Assembly (NCBI GenBank): GCA_029204225.1
Contig: CM055097.1
Coordinates: 75,351,848 to 75,415,847 of the forward strand
Direction: 5' to 3'
Length of the DNA stretch: 64,000 bases
Origin: Diphasiastrum complanatum
Taxonomy: Eukaryota > Streptophyta > Lycopodiopsida > Lycopodiales > Lycopodiaceae
Below, one piece after another: positions 63,470 to 64,000 of this stretch. A model generated the notes under the pieces. The model saw only the letters and a program-made list of their open reading frames with translations. It did no database searches and was not told where the DNA came from. A program made the position numbers and the translations under genes. Numbering within the stretch: position 1 is the stretch's first letter; every line of letters starts with the position of its first letter.

Positions 63470-64000
63470 TTGTGTGCAAAAAGTAAAAAAATGACTAAGA
63501 GTGGATCCTAATCTGATCCTCAAGAGGGATTGGTTGTTAGATTACTTGATCTATCAATCTACTTGAGATTAAAATCAATCTAGATCAATTCTAGACACAA
63601 AATCCTAACAAAAACAATCATTAATTGAAGGTAGGTGTACTTTCTGGTTTCACACGTGTGAAACACTGTTGAGTATGGACTCCAACCTGAAAATCAAGTA
63701 CACCTTGATAGAATCTCAAAACAATCAAAACAAATGTAGACAAATGGAGAGAATCACTCAAAATTGCTTCCAAAACCAAGATTGGTGTCTCACAATGATT
63801 ATGGCCAAATGTGGCTCTATATATACAATAAGTGGGAGCTCGTGGCAGTGATCATCCCTCTGATCCCACATGTGTGAAGGTGCTTTGTCATATGATGATT
63901 CATCATGCAAAACTGACACTTGGACAAAACCTTCTATTTTGAGCACTTTTGGTCCATTCTCCTTCTATATGGAGATCTAGTTGGAAATCTTCTAGAAGTC
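63470..64000. other. Unassigned AT-rich end of window
   Basis: No gene is seen. It contains a perfect 18-bp palindrome GTTTCACACGTGTGAAAC at 63,647-63,664 and a TATA-like 'ctctatatatacaataag' near 63,815. It could be part of another LTR, but no partner is visible in the window. Confidence 0.3.

Larger units (their letters stand above)
58148..63470 (+). mobile_element. Ty1/copia retrotransposon F, decayed, 3' LTR truncated
   Basis: Domain order gag, protease, integrase, reverse transcriptase, RNase H is diagnostic of copia. The 5' LTR (58,148 to about 59,278) and the 3' LTR start (63,387) share 'tgaagaaaccaagagtttct' and the next ~60 bp, then the 3' copy breaks off. A purine-rich 'tttgagagggagc' precedes the 3' LTR. 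Stops and frameshifts occur in every domain. The element is inserted in a related copia fragment lying in reverse orientation. Confidence 0.9.

Noticed and set aside
1-64000. tRNA, rRNA or other standard RNA genes
   Set aside because: I saw no tRNA cloverleaf boxes or rRNA segments; the tRNA-like words found are all LTR primer sites.

Overview
This is a plant nuclear window, most likely from a seed plant, dominated by decayed and nested transposable elements. I see no intact cellular gene. The plant assignment rests on Ty3/gypsy and Ty1/copia elements primed by plant initiator-Met tRNA (TGGTATCAGAGC sites), gypsy integrases ending in chromodomains, a LINE remnant, hAT-like elements and intron-like AT-rich DNA. 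The species cannot be read from the sequence.

Layout. 1-10,110 is a decayed host background. It opens with a probable last exon of an unidentified gene (630-840), followed by blocks of an ancient duplication and ~310-350 bp tandem units. Two hAT-like elements with perfect 8-bp target duplications (1330-2358, 6783-7492) sit in it. 10,111-16,622 is a rearranged chromovirus whose 5' LTR holds a foreign 823-bp solo LTR flanked by GGTAC. 16,623-22,520 returns to the same background. 22,523-24,073 is a short non-coding LTR element on the minus strand. 24,198-24,268 is an exon-like block whose splice phase fits the exon at 630. 25,340-25,695 is a duplicated segment with long GA runs, and 26,230-27,245 is a LINE remnant.

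The centrepiece is 27,250-45,347. A plus-strand gypsy gag-protease relic (C) is split by a minus-strand element B1 (28,370-40,549, duplication CAGAG), and B1 is split by a related minus-strand element A (32,125-37,804, duplication GTATA). A second B copy, B2 (41,819-45,347, duplication CTATT), lies downstream. A has gag, protease, partial reverse transcriptase, RNase H, integrase and chromodomain. The B type keeps gag, protease and a terminal chromodomain, but its reverse transcriptase, RNase H and integrase are replaced by ~2 kb of unrelated filler, and its gag zinc knuckle by an acidic segment. All three share ~430-443 bp LTRs with unusual ends AGTTA...TAACT. B looks like a non-autonomous chromodomain family mobilised by an A-like partner, and it is the best candidate here for an undescribed system.

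45,348-50,730 is a further copy of the 855-4,160 background with two more hAT-like insertions. 51,750-53,325 and 56,134-57,880 are gypsy fragments on opposite strands. 57,945-58,147 is a minus-strand copia reverse transcriptase scrap, broken by a nearly full-length but dead copia element (58,148-about 63,470). The final 530 bp are unassigned.

Nothing here works as an operon or pathway. The relationships are those of insertion order and trans-mobilisation. Every element ORF carries stops, frameshifts or deletions, so all element genes are annotated as pseudogenes or remnants.
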